Origin: DASSKO01 sp035690425
Lineage (GTDB): Bacteria > Actinomycetota > Actinomycetes > Propionibacteriales > Nocardioidaceae
Direction of reading: 5' to 3'
Assembly: GCA_035690425.1 (NCBI GenBank)
Contig: DASSKO010000146.1
Coordinates: forward strand, 1-15,644
DNA: 15,644 nt
Every line of letters begins with the position of its first letter. The first letter of the stretch is position 1. This document shows, piece after piece, positions 1 to 6,259 of this stretch. The position numbers and the translations under genes were made by a program. The notes beneath the pieces are model-generated. The model was not told where the DNA came from. It searched no databases and worked only from the letters and a program-made list of their open reading frames with translations.

Positions 1-629
1 GCGGCGACCTCGGCCATCGGTCGCTCGGCCAGGAAGTAGCTCTGCACCACGATGCGGTTGCGTTCCGGAAGCTGGTCGATCGCGTCGCGCAGGTAGGCGA
101 GTCGCTCGCGGTGCTCCAACAGCTCGGCGGGGCCGGGTGCGGAGGTGGGCAGCAGGTCGTCGACGTCGGTGTCGCCGAAGCCCTGCAGCGACATCACGAC
201 CGCCCGCGAGACGTCCCCCTCGTTGGCTTCCAGCTCGGCGACGCTGACGCCCAAAGCGCCGGCGACCTCGGCATCGGTGGGTGCGCGACCCAGGGTGCTG
301 GTCAGCGTGCTGCGCACGTCCTCCACCTGCCGGGCGCGGCGACGCACCGAGCGGCTGGCCCAGTCCGCGCCGCGCAGCTCATCGAGCAGCGCGCCCCGGA
401 TGCGGGTAGTGGCGTAGCCGGGGAAGGCCACCCCACGCGCGGGATCGAACGACCGCGCAGCCTGGAAGAGGGCGGTGAGCCCGGCCGACGACAGGTCGTC
501 CCGATTCACGTGGGCCGGGACGCGGGACAGCATCTGCCGGACGGCGTGACCGACCAGGGGGATGTGCTCGCGGACGAGGGTCTCCACGTCGATGTCGGGT
601 TCAAGTGCGGAAGCAGCGGCGATTGTCAC
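1..629 (-). CDS. fliA: Flagellar/sporulation-type RNA polymerase sigma factor (FliA/WhiG/SigD family), 3' end cut by window edge
   Basis: Alternative sigma-70 family factor expected to direct RNA polymerase to late flagellar genes. Only the first 209 codons are present; the frame stays open to the left edge. Region 2 spans about residues 18-88, with the family-typical stretch FPGYATTRIRGALLDELR near residues 69-86 followed by DWASRSVRRRAR. Region 3 follows (about 95-135). Region 4 starts near 170-190 with the LPERNRIVVQSYF-like block, so the final helix-turn-helix lies outside the window. The GTG at 629 was chosen because residues run straight into the family N-terminus. No Shine-Dalgarno is seen; GACGCT sits 7 nt upstream of the GTG, so a leaderless start is possible. 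It diverges from flgN across about 300 bp. FliA, SigD and WhiG cannot be separated by sequence alone; flagellar context favours FliA. There is no flgM in the window. Confidence 0.9.
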   Translation of the reverse strand, partial: MTIAAASALEPDIDVETLVREHIPLVGHAVRQMLSRVPAHVNRDDLSSAGLTALFQAARSFDPARGVAFPGYATTRIRGALLDELRGADWASRSVRRRARQVEDVRSTLTSTLGRAPTDAEVAGALGVSVAELEANEGDVSRAVVMSLQGFGDTDVDDLLPTSAPGPAELLEHRERLAYLRDAIDQLPERNRIVVQSYFLAERPMAEVA

Positions 630-675
630 GATGAGTAGCGTCGAGGATTCCCACAGTCGCGATCTGCGGTTTAGG

Positions 676-702
676 CAAAATTCCGGTCTGTACGGCCGAT
701 TT
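676..702 (+). promoter_or_regulatory. Candidate sigma-28 (FliA/SigD-type) promoter P1
   Basis: CAAA (676-679), 15 nt, then GCCGATTT (695-702). The family consensus is TAAA-N15-GCCGATAA, so -35 matches 3 of 4, -10 matches 6 of 8, and the spacing is exact. The leader to flgN would be about 225 nt, which is long, so it could be a secondary promoter. Inference from motif only. Confidence 0.38.
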
Positions 703-837
703 GGCCCGATCGGCCGATTCCTCCGTAGTCATTGCGGGCTACGCCCTAGCCGCAGCGGTCTACCTGGCATCGCCACGCTCGGTGACTACAGCCGCGACGC
801 GGCCATCTTGGCAGCCGAATCACCGTGCCCCAACTGC

Positions 838-864
838 TCAGTATCAGCGTGCCGGCGCCGATAC
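838..864 (+). promoter_or_regulatory. Candidate sigma-28 (FliA/SigD-type) promoter P2 for flgN operon
   Basis: TCAG (838-841), 15 nt, then GCCGATAC (857-864). The -10 matches the GCCGATAA consensus at 7 of 8 positions with the exact consensus spacing; the -35 is weak (2 of 4). Transcription would start near 871, giving a leader of about 65 nt before the flgN GTG. This is the better placed of the two candidates. Confidence 0.42.
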
Positions 865-886
865 ATGTGGTGCGGAACACCGACGA

Positions 887-902
887 GTGCTGGCCCCAGC
901 AC
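887..902 (+). repeat. Inverted repeat in the flgN leader
   Basis: GTGCTGG-CC-CCAGCAC, a perfect 7 bp dyad with a 2 bp centre; as RNA it would fold as 6 bp with a GCCC loop. It lies 33 nt before the flgN start, upstream of the ribosome binding site. It may be an operator or leader hairpin; function unknown. Confidence 0.4.
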
Positions 903-935
903 CCACCGGAGCCGTTGGTATGAGGAGGAGTACCC

Positions 936-1418
936 GTGTCGATAGAGGAACTCTCGTCCGTGCTGTGGCGCGAGCGTGAGCTGTTCGAGATGCTGCTGTT
1001 CAAGCTCGAAGAGGAACAGCTCGTGCTGGCCGGTGGCCGCACCCAGTGGCTGGCGTACGCGGCGCGCGAGGTCGAGACCGTGCTCGAGGGCATTCGGGAG
1101 ACCGAGGTGCTGCGTGCGGTAACGGCCGATGCGGTGGCGGAGTCGCTCGGGCTGGCGCACAACCCGAGCCTGAACGCGCTAGCCGAGGCCATCGGGGAGC
1201 CGTGGCGGTCGATCCTGCTCGACCACCGCGAGACATTCGTGACCGTCATGGCTCAGATCACCGAGATGGCGTCGACCAACCGCGAGTTGCTGACGAGCGG
1301 CTACCAGTCGGCCCGGGAGACCCTGCTCTCCCTCGCCGACGGTGCCGAGACCTATGGGCCGGACGGCTCCGCCGTGGTGGCGGGTCGCCGCACCCGACTC
1401 GTCGACCGGAGCGGATGA
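936..1418 (+). CDS. flgN: Flagellar export chaperone FlgN
   Basis: Cytoplasmic type III export chaperone that binds the hook-associated proteins FlgK and FlgL and delivers them to the flagellar export gate. The 160-residue product is predicted mostly helical. Its N-terminal block LLWRERELFEMLLFKLEEEQ-like (about residues 9-28) followed by a REVE motif (44-47) is typical of actinobacterial FlgN. The GTG start is preceded by a strong GAGGAGGAG (922-930) at 5 nt spacing. It is the first gene of the flgN-flgK-flgL-fliW-csrA operon; one base separates its stop from the flgK ATG, so its two client proteins are translated right behind it. No separate FlgM anti-sigma gene follows, unlike in Bacillus. 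Confidence 0.9.
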   Translation: MSIEELSSVLWRERELFEMLLFKLEEEQLVLAGGRTQWLAYAAREVETVLEGIRETEVLRAVTADAVAESLGLAHNPSLNALAEAIGEPWRSILLDHRETFVTVMAQITEMASTNRELLTSGYQSARETLLSLADGAETYGPDGSAVVAGRRTRLVDRSG

Positions 1419-1419
1419 G

Positions 1420-2784
1420 ATGTCGGGAACCTTCTCGTCCCTGTCCACGGCCCTGTCGGCACTGCGGTACAACCAGGCCGCGATGGATGTGGCCAGCGGC
1501 AACGTGGCCAACGCAGGCACCGAGGGCTACGCCCGCCGCAAGATCGTCGCCGAGACCGTGGGACCGCCCGCGGTGCCGGCCTTGTGGTCCCGCTGGGACG
1601 GCACGGGAGACGGCGTGGCGGTCGGAAGTGTCCAGCGCACCGTCGACCCGCTGCTCGACGCGCGGGCTCGCACGGAGCACGGACAGCAGGCGTTGCTGGA
1701 GGGCCGTCGGGACGTGCTCGTGCGTTTGGAGACTGCCCTGGGGGAGCCCGGTGACAGCGGCGTCGCCGCCGCGTTGTCGGACTTCGGCTCAGGGTGGCAC
1801 GACGTGGCCAACAACACGGGCGACGACGCGGCACGCAGCCAGTTGCTCGCGCGGGCCGGCACCTTGACCAGCGCACTGGCGACCCAGGCCCGCGCGGTCG
1901 CCACCGAGTGGTCGGACCAGCGCACCCGTGTCGACGCCCTGACCACTGAGGTCAACGGGTTGGCGAGCGACTTGGCGCGGGTCAACGACGGGATCCGGGT
2001 GGCCACGGTCGCCGGAACCGACACCGGTGCCCTGATGGACCGACGCGACCAGATCGCACTACGGCTTGCCGAGCTCGTCGGCGCGGACACGGTCGCGGCC
2101 GCCGACGGCACCGTTGACGTCCGCGTCGGCGGGGTCAGCCTGGTCACCGGGTCGAACGCGTCCACGCTGCAGGCCTCCGGTGCCACGACAATGGCCGCGG
2201 CCACCACCGACCCCGTGACGTTCAGCATCGGCGGTGTCGCAGTGTCCGTGTCCGCGGGTACGCTCGGCGCTGCGAGCAGCGTCCTGGGGGGCGCGCTGCC
2301 CGACTACCTCGCCGAGCTCGACGCCGTGGCCGCAACGGTGGCGGAGTCGGTCAATGCCCAGCACGCGCTGGGATACGACCGCAACGGCGCACCCGGTGCG
2401 ATGTTCTTCAGCGGCACCACCGCAGCGACGCTGGCGGTGGCACTGACCGACCCGGACCAGGTCGCGGCGTCGTTGACCCCGGGCACACTGGACGGCTCCA
2501 ACGCGGACGTGCTCGCCGGTCTCACCGACGGGCAGGACAACTATCGACGACTCGTCACCGACTTCGGTTCCCAGGTCGCCTCGGCGCGGCGGGTCGCGGA
2601 CAACCAGCAGGTGCTCACTGACCAGATCGACGGTTCGCGTGAGGCGCTGTCTGGTGTCAACATCGACGAGGAGATGGTGAACATGCTTGCCCACCAGCGG
2701 GCGTACGAAGCAGCAGCCCGAGTCATCACCACGCTGGACTCGGTGCTCGACACCCTGATCAACCGCACCGGGCTGGTGCGCTGA
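1420..2784 (+). CDS. flgK: Flagellar hook-associated protein 1 (FlgK)
   Basis: Structural protein of the hook-filament junction, exported through the flagellar type III apparatus. It is 454 residues, within the usual range. The N-terminal rod/hook domain is evident (SALRYNQAAMDVASGNVANA, residues 13-32, then GTEGYARR). The C-terminus carries the matching coiled-coil segment VNIDEEMVNMLAHQRAYEAA followed by ITTLDSVLDTLINRTGLVR, which packs with the N-terminal helix in the axial core. The middle is Ala/Thr/Asp-rich and variable, as usual. ATG 1420 was chosen because the protein then begins with the conserved MSGTFSSLSTAL and GGAG (1408-1411) lies 8 nt upstream; the open frame further upstream has no homology-like content. 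One base separates its stop from flgL. Confidence 0.95.
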   Translation: MSGTFSSLSTALSALRYNQAAMDVASGNVANAGTEGYARRKIVAETVGPPAVPALWSRWDGTGDGVAVGSVQRTVDPLLDARARTEHGQQALLEGRRDVLVRLETALGEPGDSGVAAALSDFGSGWHDVANNTGDDAARSQLLARAGTLTSALATQARAVATEWSDQRTRVDALTTEVNGLASDLARVNDGIRVATVAGTDTGALMDRRDQIALRLAELVGADTVAAADGTVDVRVGGVSLVTGSNASTLQASGATTMAAATTDPVTFSIGGVAVSVSAGTLGAASSVLGGALPDYLAELDAVAATVAESVNAQHALGYDRNGAPGAMFFSGTTAATLAVALTDPDQVAASLTPGTLDGSNADVLAGLTDGQDNYRRLVTDFGSQVASARRVADNQQVLTDQIDGSREALSGVNIDEEMVNMLAHQRAYEAAARVITTLDSVLDTLINRTGLVR

Positions 2785-2785
2785 G

Positions 2786-3673
2786 ATGTCCGACTACCGC
2801 GTAACCCAGCGGATGATGGTGCAGCGGTCGCTCGAGGCCATGAACGCCGGGGCGAGCCGACTCGCCCGCACGCAGGAGCAGCTCTCGACCGGCCGGGTCA
2901 TCAACCGGCCCTCCGACTCACCGACAGGCACCAACACCGCGATGATGCTGCGGGCCCGAACCGCCGACCAGTCCCAGTACGCCCGCAACGCCGAGGATGG
3001 TCTGGGGTGGTTGGGACGGATCGACAGCACGCTGATGTCGGCATCGGCCTCGGTACGCAAGGTGCGCGACCTCGCGCTGCAGGGCGCGTCGACCGGCAGC
3101 AGCAGCCCTCAGTCACGAGAAGCGCTGGCGATCGAGGTGACGCAGATCCGCGAGGCTCTGCTCGGCCTCGCCAACACCACCCACCTGGGACGCCCGCTGT
3201 TCGGCGGCACGACGGCAGGCCCGGCCGCCTATGACGAGAACGGCGGGTACGTCGGCGACACCGGCACGGTACGGCGCACGGTGGCCGACGGCGTTCGTGT
3301 GCGCGTCGACGTGACCGGGCCGGAGGTGTTCGGCAGCGGGGACGACGCGTTGTTCACAGTCCTCGACGACGTCGCCGCCCATCTGCGCAGCGACCCGACA
3401 GCTCTCGCCGGTGACCTCGACCAACTCGATGGTGCGCTGTCCCGGCTGCGCTCCGAGCTCGCCGACATCGGCACCCGCTACGGCCGGGTCGAAGCCGCGG
3501 CCCAGACGGCCAAGGACACCAAGCTCGAGTTGCAGACCTCGCTGTCTGGGGTGGAGAACGTCGACCTGGCGCAGGCGATCGTCGATCTGCAGATGCAGGA
3601 GATCGCCTATCAAGGCGCGCTCGCCGCGACCGCACGGGTGCTGCAGCCCTCGCTGATCGACTTCCTGCGATAA
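2786..3673 (+). CDS. flgL: Flagellar hook-associated protein 3 (FlgL)
   Basis: Second hook-filament junction protein, sitting between FlgK and the filament. It is 295 residues. The N-terminal flagellin-like helix region is clear: VTQRMMVQRSLEAMNAGASR (about 6-25) and then LARTQEQLSTGRVINRPSDSP, the signature shared by flagellins and FlgL. The C-terminal flagellin-like helix includes SGVENVDLAQAIVDLQMQEI and ends in LQPSLIDFLR. The middle region (about 140-215) forms the variable domain. It starts at ATG 2786, one base after the flgK stop, so translation is probably coupled. Distinguished from flagellin by its operon position and its C-terminal ending. Confidence 0.94.
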   Translation: MSDYRVTQRMMVQRSLEAMNAGASRLARTQEQLSTGRVINRPSDSPTGTNTAMMLRARTADQSQYARNAEDGLGWLGRIDSTLMSASASVRKVRDLALQGASTGSSSPQSREALAIEVTQIREALLGLANTTHLGRPLFGGTTAGPAAYDENGGYVGDTGTVRRTVADGVRVRVDVTGPEVFGSGDDALFTVLDDVAAHLRSDPTALAGDLDQLDGALSRLRSELADIGTRYGRVEAAAQTAKDTKLELQTSLSGVENVDLAQAIVDLQMQEIAYQGALAATARVLQPSLIDFLR

Positions 3674-3679
3674 TCGCCA

Positions 3680-3698
3680 GCCGGGCGATCCGCCCGGC
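3680..3698 (+). terminator. Perfect hairpin between flgL and fliW (attenuator or processing site)
   Basis: GCCGGGCG-ATC-CGCCCGGC, an 8 bp perfect stem with a 3 nt loop, starting 6 nt after the flgL stop. No T-run follows, so it is not a canonical intrinsic terminator. It may stabilise the upstream mRNA, act as a partial terminator that lowers fliW-csrA expression, or be a processing site. Confidence 0.45.
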
Positions 3699-3724
3699 GA
3701 ACCTGCCGCGACTTGAGGAGCCCC

Positions 3725-4138
3725 ATGCACACCGACGAGGTCGTCGTCCCCGACGAGATCCCGGTCCTGGAGTTGGTGGAACCGCTGCGGGGGTTCCCCG
3801 ACCACAACAAGTTCGCGCTGACCAGGGTCGACGAGGCGGGGGTGCTGTGCGCCCTGCGTTCGCTGCACGACCCCGACCTGCGCTTCCTGGTGGTCCCGCC
3901 CGGCCCGTTCTTCGGCGACTACACCCCCGAGATCGACGACGAGACCGCAGACTCGCTTGGTCTGGAGTCGGTGGACGACGTACTCGCGCTGGTCGTGGTC
4001 AGCGTGGGTGACTCGGTGGAGTCCGCCACCGCCAACCTGCTCGCCCCCATCCTGGTCAACCATCGGATGCGGCGTGCCACGCAGGTGGTGCTCAACGACA
4101 GCACCCTTCCGCTGCGTGCACCGCTGGTCACCGCCTGA
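3725..4138 (+). CDS. fliW: Flagellar assembly factor FliW (CsrA antagonist)
   Basis: FliW binds CsrA and relieves translational repression of flagellin mRNA; it also binds flagellin, giving a partner switch that couples filament export to flagellin synthesis. The 137-residue product shows the family pattern: an early GFPDHNKFAL block (residues 22-31), a LRFLVVPPGPFFGDYTPEI block, then SATANLLAPILVNHRMRRATQVVLND near the C-terminus. The ATG at 3725 follows GAGGAG (3715-3720) at a short 4 nt spacing; an in-frame TTG at 3713 lies over that site and was rejected. It sits between flgL and csrA, the arrangement known from Bacillus, which strongly supports the assignment. Confidence 0.93.
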   Translation: MHTDEVVVPDEIPVLELVEPLRGFPDHNKFALTRVDEAGVLCALRSLHDPDLRFLVVPPGPFFGDYTPEIDDETADSLGLESVDDVLALVVVSVGDSVESATANLLAPILVNHRMRRATQVVLNDSTLPLRAPLVTA

Positions 4139-4200
4139 ACAAGCTCCTGCGTTCTCCCGATACGCTCGGGGGTAGCAGGGGGGCAACAGGAGGTGGTCGC

Positions 4201-4461
4201 GTGCTGGTGCTCAGCCGGCGGGTCGGGGAGAGCGTCGTGATCGGCGACGACGTCGTCGTCACAGTTCTGGACGTCCGGGGTGATGTGGTCCGGGTCGGTG
4301 TGCGTGCTCCGCGCCACGTGCTGGTCAACCGCGAGGAGCTGCTGCGTGAGGTCGCCGAAGTCAACCAGGCGGCCGCGTCACCGAGCGACGCGACGATCGC
4401 CGGGCTGTCCCGCGCAGTCTCTCAGCGGGCCAGCACCACCGACACCCGCCCCACGCCGTAG
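4201..4461 (+). CDS. csrA: Carbon storage regulator / translational repressor CsrA
   Basis: Small homodimeric RNA-binding protein that blocks translation by binding GGA-containing leader sites, classically the flagellin mRNA in FliW-containing bacteria. The CsrA core is complete: MLVLSRRVGESVVIGDD, then VLDVRGDVVRVGVRAPRHV and VNREELL. L4 and R44, the RNA-contacting positions, are kept. N55, whose change makes Bacillus CsrA blind to FliW, is also present (EVNQAAA). The protein has 86 residues, with a polar C-terminal tail of about 25 residues beyond the usual core. The GTG start follows AGGAGG (4189-4194) at 6 nt spacing. A small hairpin (CCCGA/TCGGG, 4156-4170) and a TACGCT box (4161-4166) precede it, so a private promoter is possible. 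Its 3' end overlaps the converging gene by 40 bp. Confidence 0.95.
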   Translation: MLVLSRRVGESVVIGDDVVVTVLDVRGDVVRVGVRAPRHVLVNREELLREVAEVNQAAASPSDATIAGLSRAVSQRASTTDTRPTP

Positions 4462-4880
4462 GTCCGAACGGCGATCGTGACATCGAGGCGCCGCCCCGCC
4501 GCGGCGGCCATCGCCAGTACGTCAGTGGGTGCGTCTCCGCCTGGCTGCAGTGCGTACAGCGTGAGCCGCTGGCGTGGGAAGAGGGCGGTCAGGCCCTCGA
4601 ACACCTTGTTGAGGGGTGGGAGGAGCAACGGGGGGACGTGCTGCGCGGCGATGGCGTCGGCGGCGACACCGGCCGGGAAGCTCCCCGCGCAGGCGGCCAG
4701 TCGAGCCGCGGCCGGCCGGTCCATCAGCACGACGGCGGCCGTGGCCAGCCGAGAGTCGGTGTAGACGCCGGTAGTCAGCCTGGCCTGGGTGGGTGCCAGC
4801 GGACGTGCCAAGGTCAGCGAGACCGGGCGGCCGGTCAGTTCCTCGAGGATGTGGCGCAGGTCACCGGGCATGGGCAGCAT
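4422..4880 (-). CDS. Conserved-looking protein of unknown function, convergent with csrA
   Basis: Unrecognised 152-residue protein without signal peptide or clear membrane segment. It begins with a PGDLRHILEELTGRPVSL-like helix, followed by a segment containing LATAAVVLMDRPAAARLAA, a PPLLLPPLNKVFEGLTALF helix and a C-terminal YGVGRVSVVLAR strand. This alternating alpha/beta layout, with a long helix carrying an Asn after a proline-rich turn, loosely resembles CheX/CheC-type chemotaxis phosphatases, but the diagnostic E-x2-N is not intact, so that is only a guess. Starts are ambiguous (ATG at 4889, 4880 or 4871, TTG at 4907), none with a good Shine-Dalgarno. 4880 was taken because CACAAT lies 7 nt upstream, as expected for a leaderless gene. 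It diverges from the EAL gene. Confidence 0.7.
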   Translation of the reverse strand: MLPMPGDLRHILEELTGRPVSLTLARPLAPTQARLTTGVYTDSRLATAAVVLMDRPAAARLAACAGSFPAGVAADAIAAQHVPPLLLPPLNKVFEGLTALFPRQRLTLYALQPGGDAPTDVLAMAAAAGRRLDVTIAVRTYGVGRVSVVLAR

Positions 4881-4903
4881 GGGCAACATTGTGGTCGGTG
4901 ATC

Positions 4904-4930
4904 TCAACTTCCGCAGGCGCTGGCCGATGA
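4904..4930 (+). promoter_or_regulatory. Candidate sigma-28-type promoter for the EAL gene
   Basis: TCAA (4904-4907), exactly 15 nt, then GCCGATGA (4923-4930). The -10 matches GCCGATAA at 7 of 8 positions and the -35 matches TAAA at 3 of 4. The -10 ends 6 nt before the GTG start codon, so the transcript would begin at or next to the start codon and be leaderless. Confidence 0.4.
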
Positions 4931-4936
4931 CTTGAC

Positions 4937-6259
4937 GTGACAGTTTTTCGCGAGGGTGATGGCGGCCGGCGGTGGGCCCGGGCGACGGTGACGGTGGTGT
5001 GCACGCTGGTGGTCGTGGCGTTGGAGCTCGTGCTGCTCACCAACACCTACCACCGCGGCGACGCCGTACAGGCACAACGCGTCGTGCAGGCCGAGCTGGC
5101 GGGACGCCTGCAGACGGTGCACCGTCACTCCGACGGCCTGGTCTCCGGACATCTCGAGCGGTTGTCGGACGCCGGCGCCGAAGCCGGCCAGCTGCGGCCC
5201 GTTCAGCAGGCTCTGACCGCACTCCGCCGCGGGCCGGCCACCTCCCGAGAGCTCCACGAGCTGCGGTCAGCCGTTGACGAGCTCGGCGAGCGGCTGCGGC
5301 TACGGCAGCTGCGCATCGACGGGCAGGCCGACGTCCTGCGTGCCGCCATCGTGACGATGGCGGCGATGGGATGGCTGGCACTGCTCTGGTGGCTGGTGCG
5401 CCGCCGCGCGGACCGCCACGCTACGGCGGGGCAGCCCTCGGCCGCCACCGGCCGAGGTCTTGGCGCACCGGACCAGTTCGGTCCACGCGCCGAGCTGCAA
5501 CGGGCGTTGAGCACCGATGCACTCGTCCTGCACTACCAGCCGACGATCGACCTTGCCACCGAGGAGATCACCGGGTTCGAGGCCCTCGTGCGCTGGCAGC
5601 ACCCTGTGCGGGGCCTGCTTCCTCCTGCGGAGTTCGTGCCACTGGCCGAGCAGACAGGGCTGATCGTGCCGCTCGGCGCCTGGGTGCTCCGCGAGGCCTG
5701 CCGCGCCGCTGCCAGCCTGCAGTCCGACGCGTTCCGTCCCACGATGGCGATCAACATCTCCGCGCACCAGTTGGCCCAGCACGACCTCGTCGACGAGGTC
5801 CTCGGCGCCCTGAGCGTCGCCGACCTCGACCCGGACCGGCTGGTGCTGGAGATCACCGAGAGCGCCATGCTGGACGACTTGGACGCGATCGCGCCACGGC
5901 TCGCGTGTCTGCGCGCAGCCGGCGTCCGCGTGGCGGTCGACGACTTCGGCACCGGCTACAGCTCCTTGGCCTACCTCGCGCGACTTCCCGTCGACGTCCT
6001 GAAGGTGGACAAGTGCTTCATCGACCACATCGTGGCCGACAGTCACAGCGCCTCGGTCACCCAGGCCATTCTGGCCATGAGCTCCGCGATGGATCTGGTG
6101 ACGGTAGCCGAAGGAGTGGAGGTGGCCGAACAGGCTGACTGGCTACGACGCAGCGACTGCTCGCTGGGGCAGGGATACCTGTGGTCGCGACCGGTGGACT
6201 TCGACAGCATCCATGCGATGCTCAACTCTTCGGTGCCAGTGGAGGCAGTATGCAACTGA
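4937..6259 (+). CDS. Membrane-bound c-di-GMP phosphodiesterase (EAL domain, no GGDEF)
   Basis: Predicted to hydrolyse cyclic di-GMP to pGpG at the inner face of the membrane. A basic N-terminus leads into TM1 (about residues 17-35), an extracytoplasmic, mostly helical region of about 95 residues follows, TM2 is at about 134-154, and the EAL domain covers about 186-430. Catalytic and metal residues look complete: E215 in EALVRW, N273, E305, D335-D336 in DDFGTGYSS, K356, E392 in AEGVE and Q412 in GQGY, so it should be active. There is no GGDEF or PAS domain, so input probably comes from the extracytoplasmic segment. The GTG start has no Shine-Dalgarno; a sigma-28-like -10 lies immediately upstream. 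Its neighbourhood with flagellar genes fits a role in motility. The following gene starts inside its last codons. Confidence 0.92.
   Translation: MTVFREGDGGRRWARATVTVVCTLVVVALELVLLTNTYHRGDAVQAQRVVQAELAGRLQTVHRHSDGLVSGHLERLSDAGAEAGQLRPVQQALTALRRGPATSRELHELRSAVDELGERLRLRQLRIDGQADVLRAAIVTMAAMGWLALLWWLVRRRADRHATAGQPSAATGRGLGAPDQFGPRAELQRALSTDALVLHYQPTIDLATEEITGFEALVRWQHPVRGLLPPAEFVPLAEQTGLIVPLGAWVLREACRAAASLQSDAFRPTMAINISAHQLAQHDLVDEVLGALSVADLDPDRLVLEITESAMLDDLDAIAPRLACLRAAGVRVAVDDFGTGYSSLAYLARLPVDVLKVDKCFIDHIVADSHSASVTQAILAMSSAMDLVTVAEGVEVAEQADWLRRSDCSLGQGYLWSRPVDFDSIHAMLNSSVPVEAVCN

Larger units (their letters stand above)
630..935. other. Divergent control region between the sigma factor gene and the flgN operon
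   Basis: About 300 bp with no convincing gene; short open frames here show no recognisable protein. It holds two candidate sigma-28-type promoters pointing at flgN (listed separately), a cluster of three GCC(C)GAT repeats at 695-718 containing the perfect palindrome ATCGGCCGAT (709-718), and an inverted repeat (887-902) in the flgN leader. The AT-rich patch near 671-684 stands out from the surrounding GC-rich DNA, as expected for a promoter. Confidence 0.6.

Noticed and set aside
1128..1133. GCCGAT inside flgN, and similar hexamers inside other genes (7610, 8289, 12179) as sigma-28 sites
   Set aside because: Located within coding sequence with no TAAA-like element 15 nt upstream and no gene start nearby.
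1342..1419. N-terminal extension of FlgK
   Set aside because: Overlaps the end of flgN; FlgK homology begins exactly at ATG 1420, which has its own ribosome binding site.
3113..4186. Long minus-strand open frame (357 codons) across flgL, fliW and the csrA leader
   Set aside because: Lies fully antisense to three well-supported genes; composition (His/Arg/Gly/Val-rich) is that of a GC-rich shadow frame with no recognisable domain.
4181..4194. CsrA autoregulatory binding site over the csrA ribosome binding site
   Set aside because: There is a GGA in AGGAGG, but it lacks the ANGGA context and is not in a loop I can fold; any GC-rich Shine-Dalgarno contains GGA.
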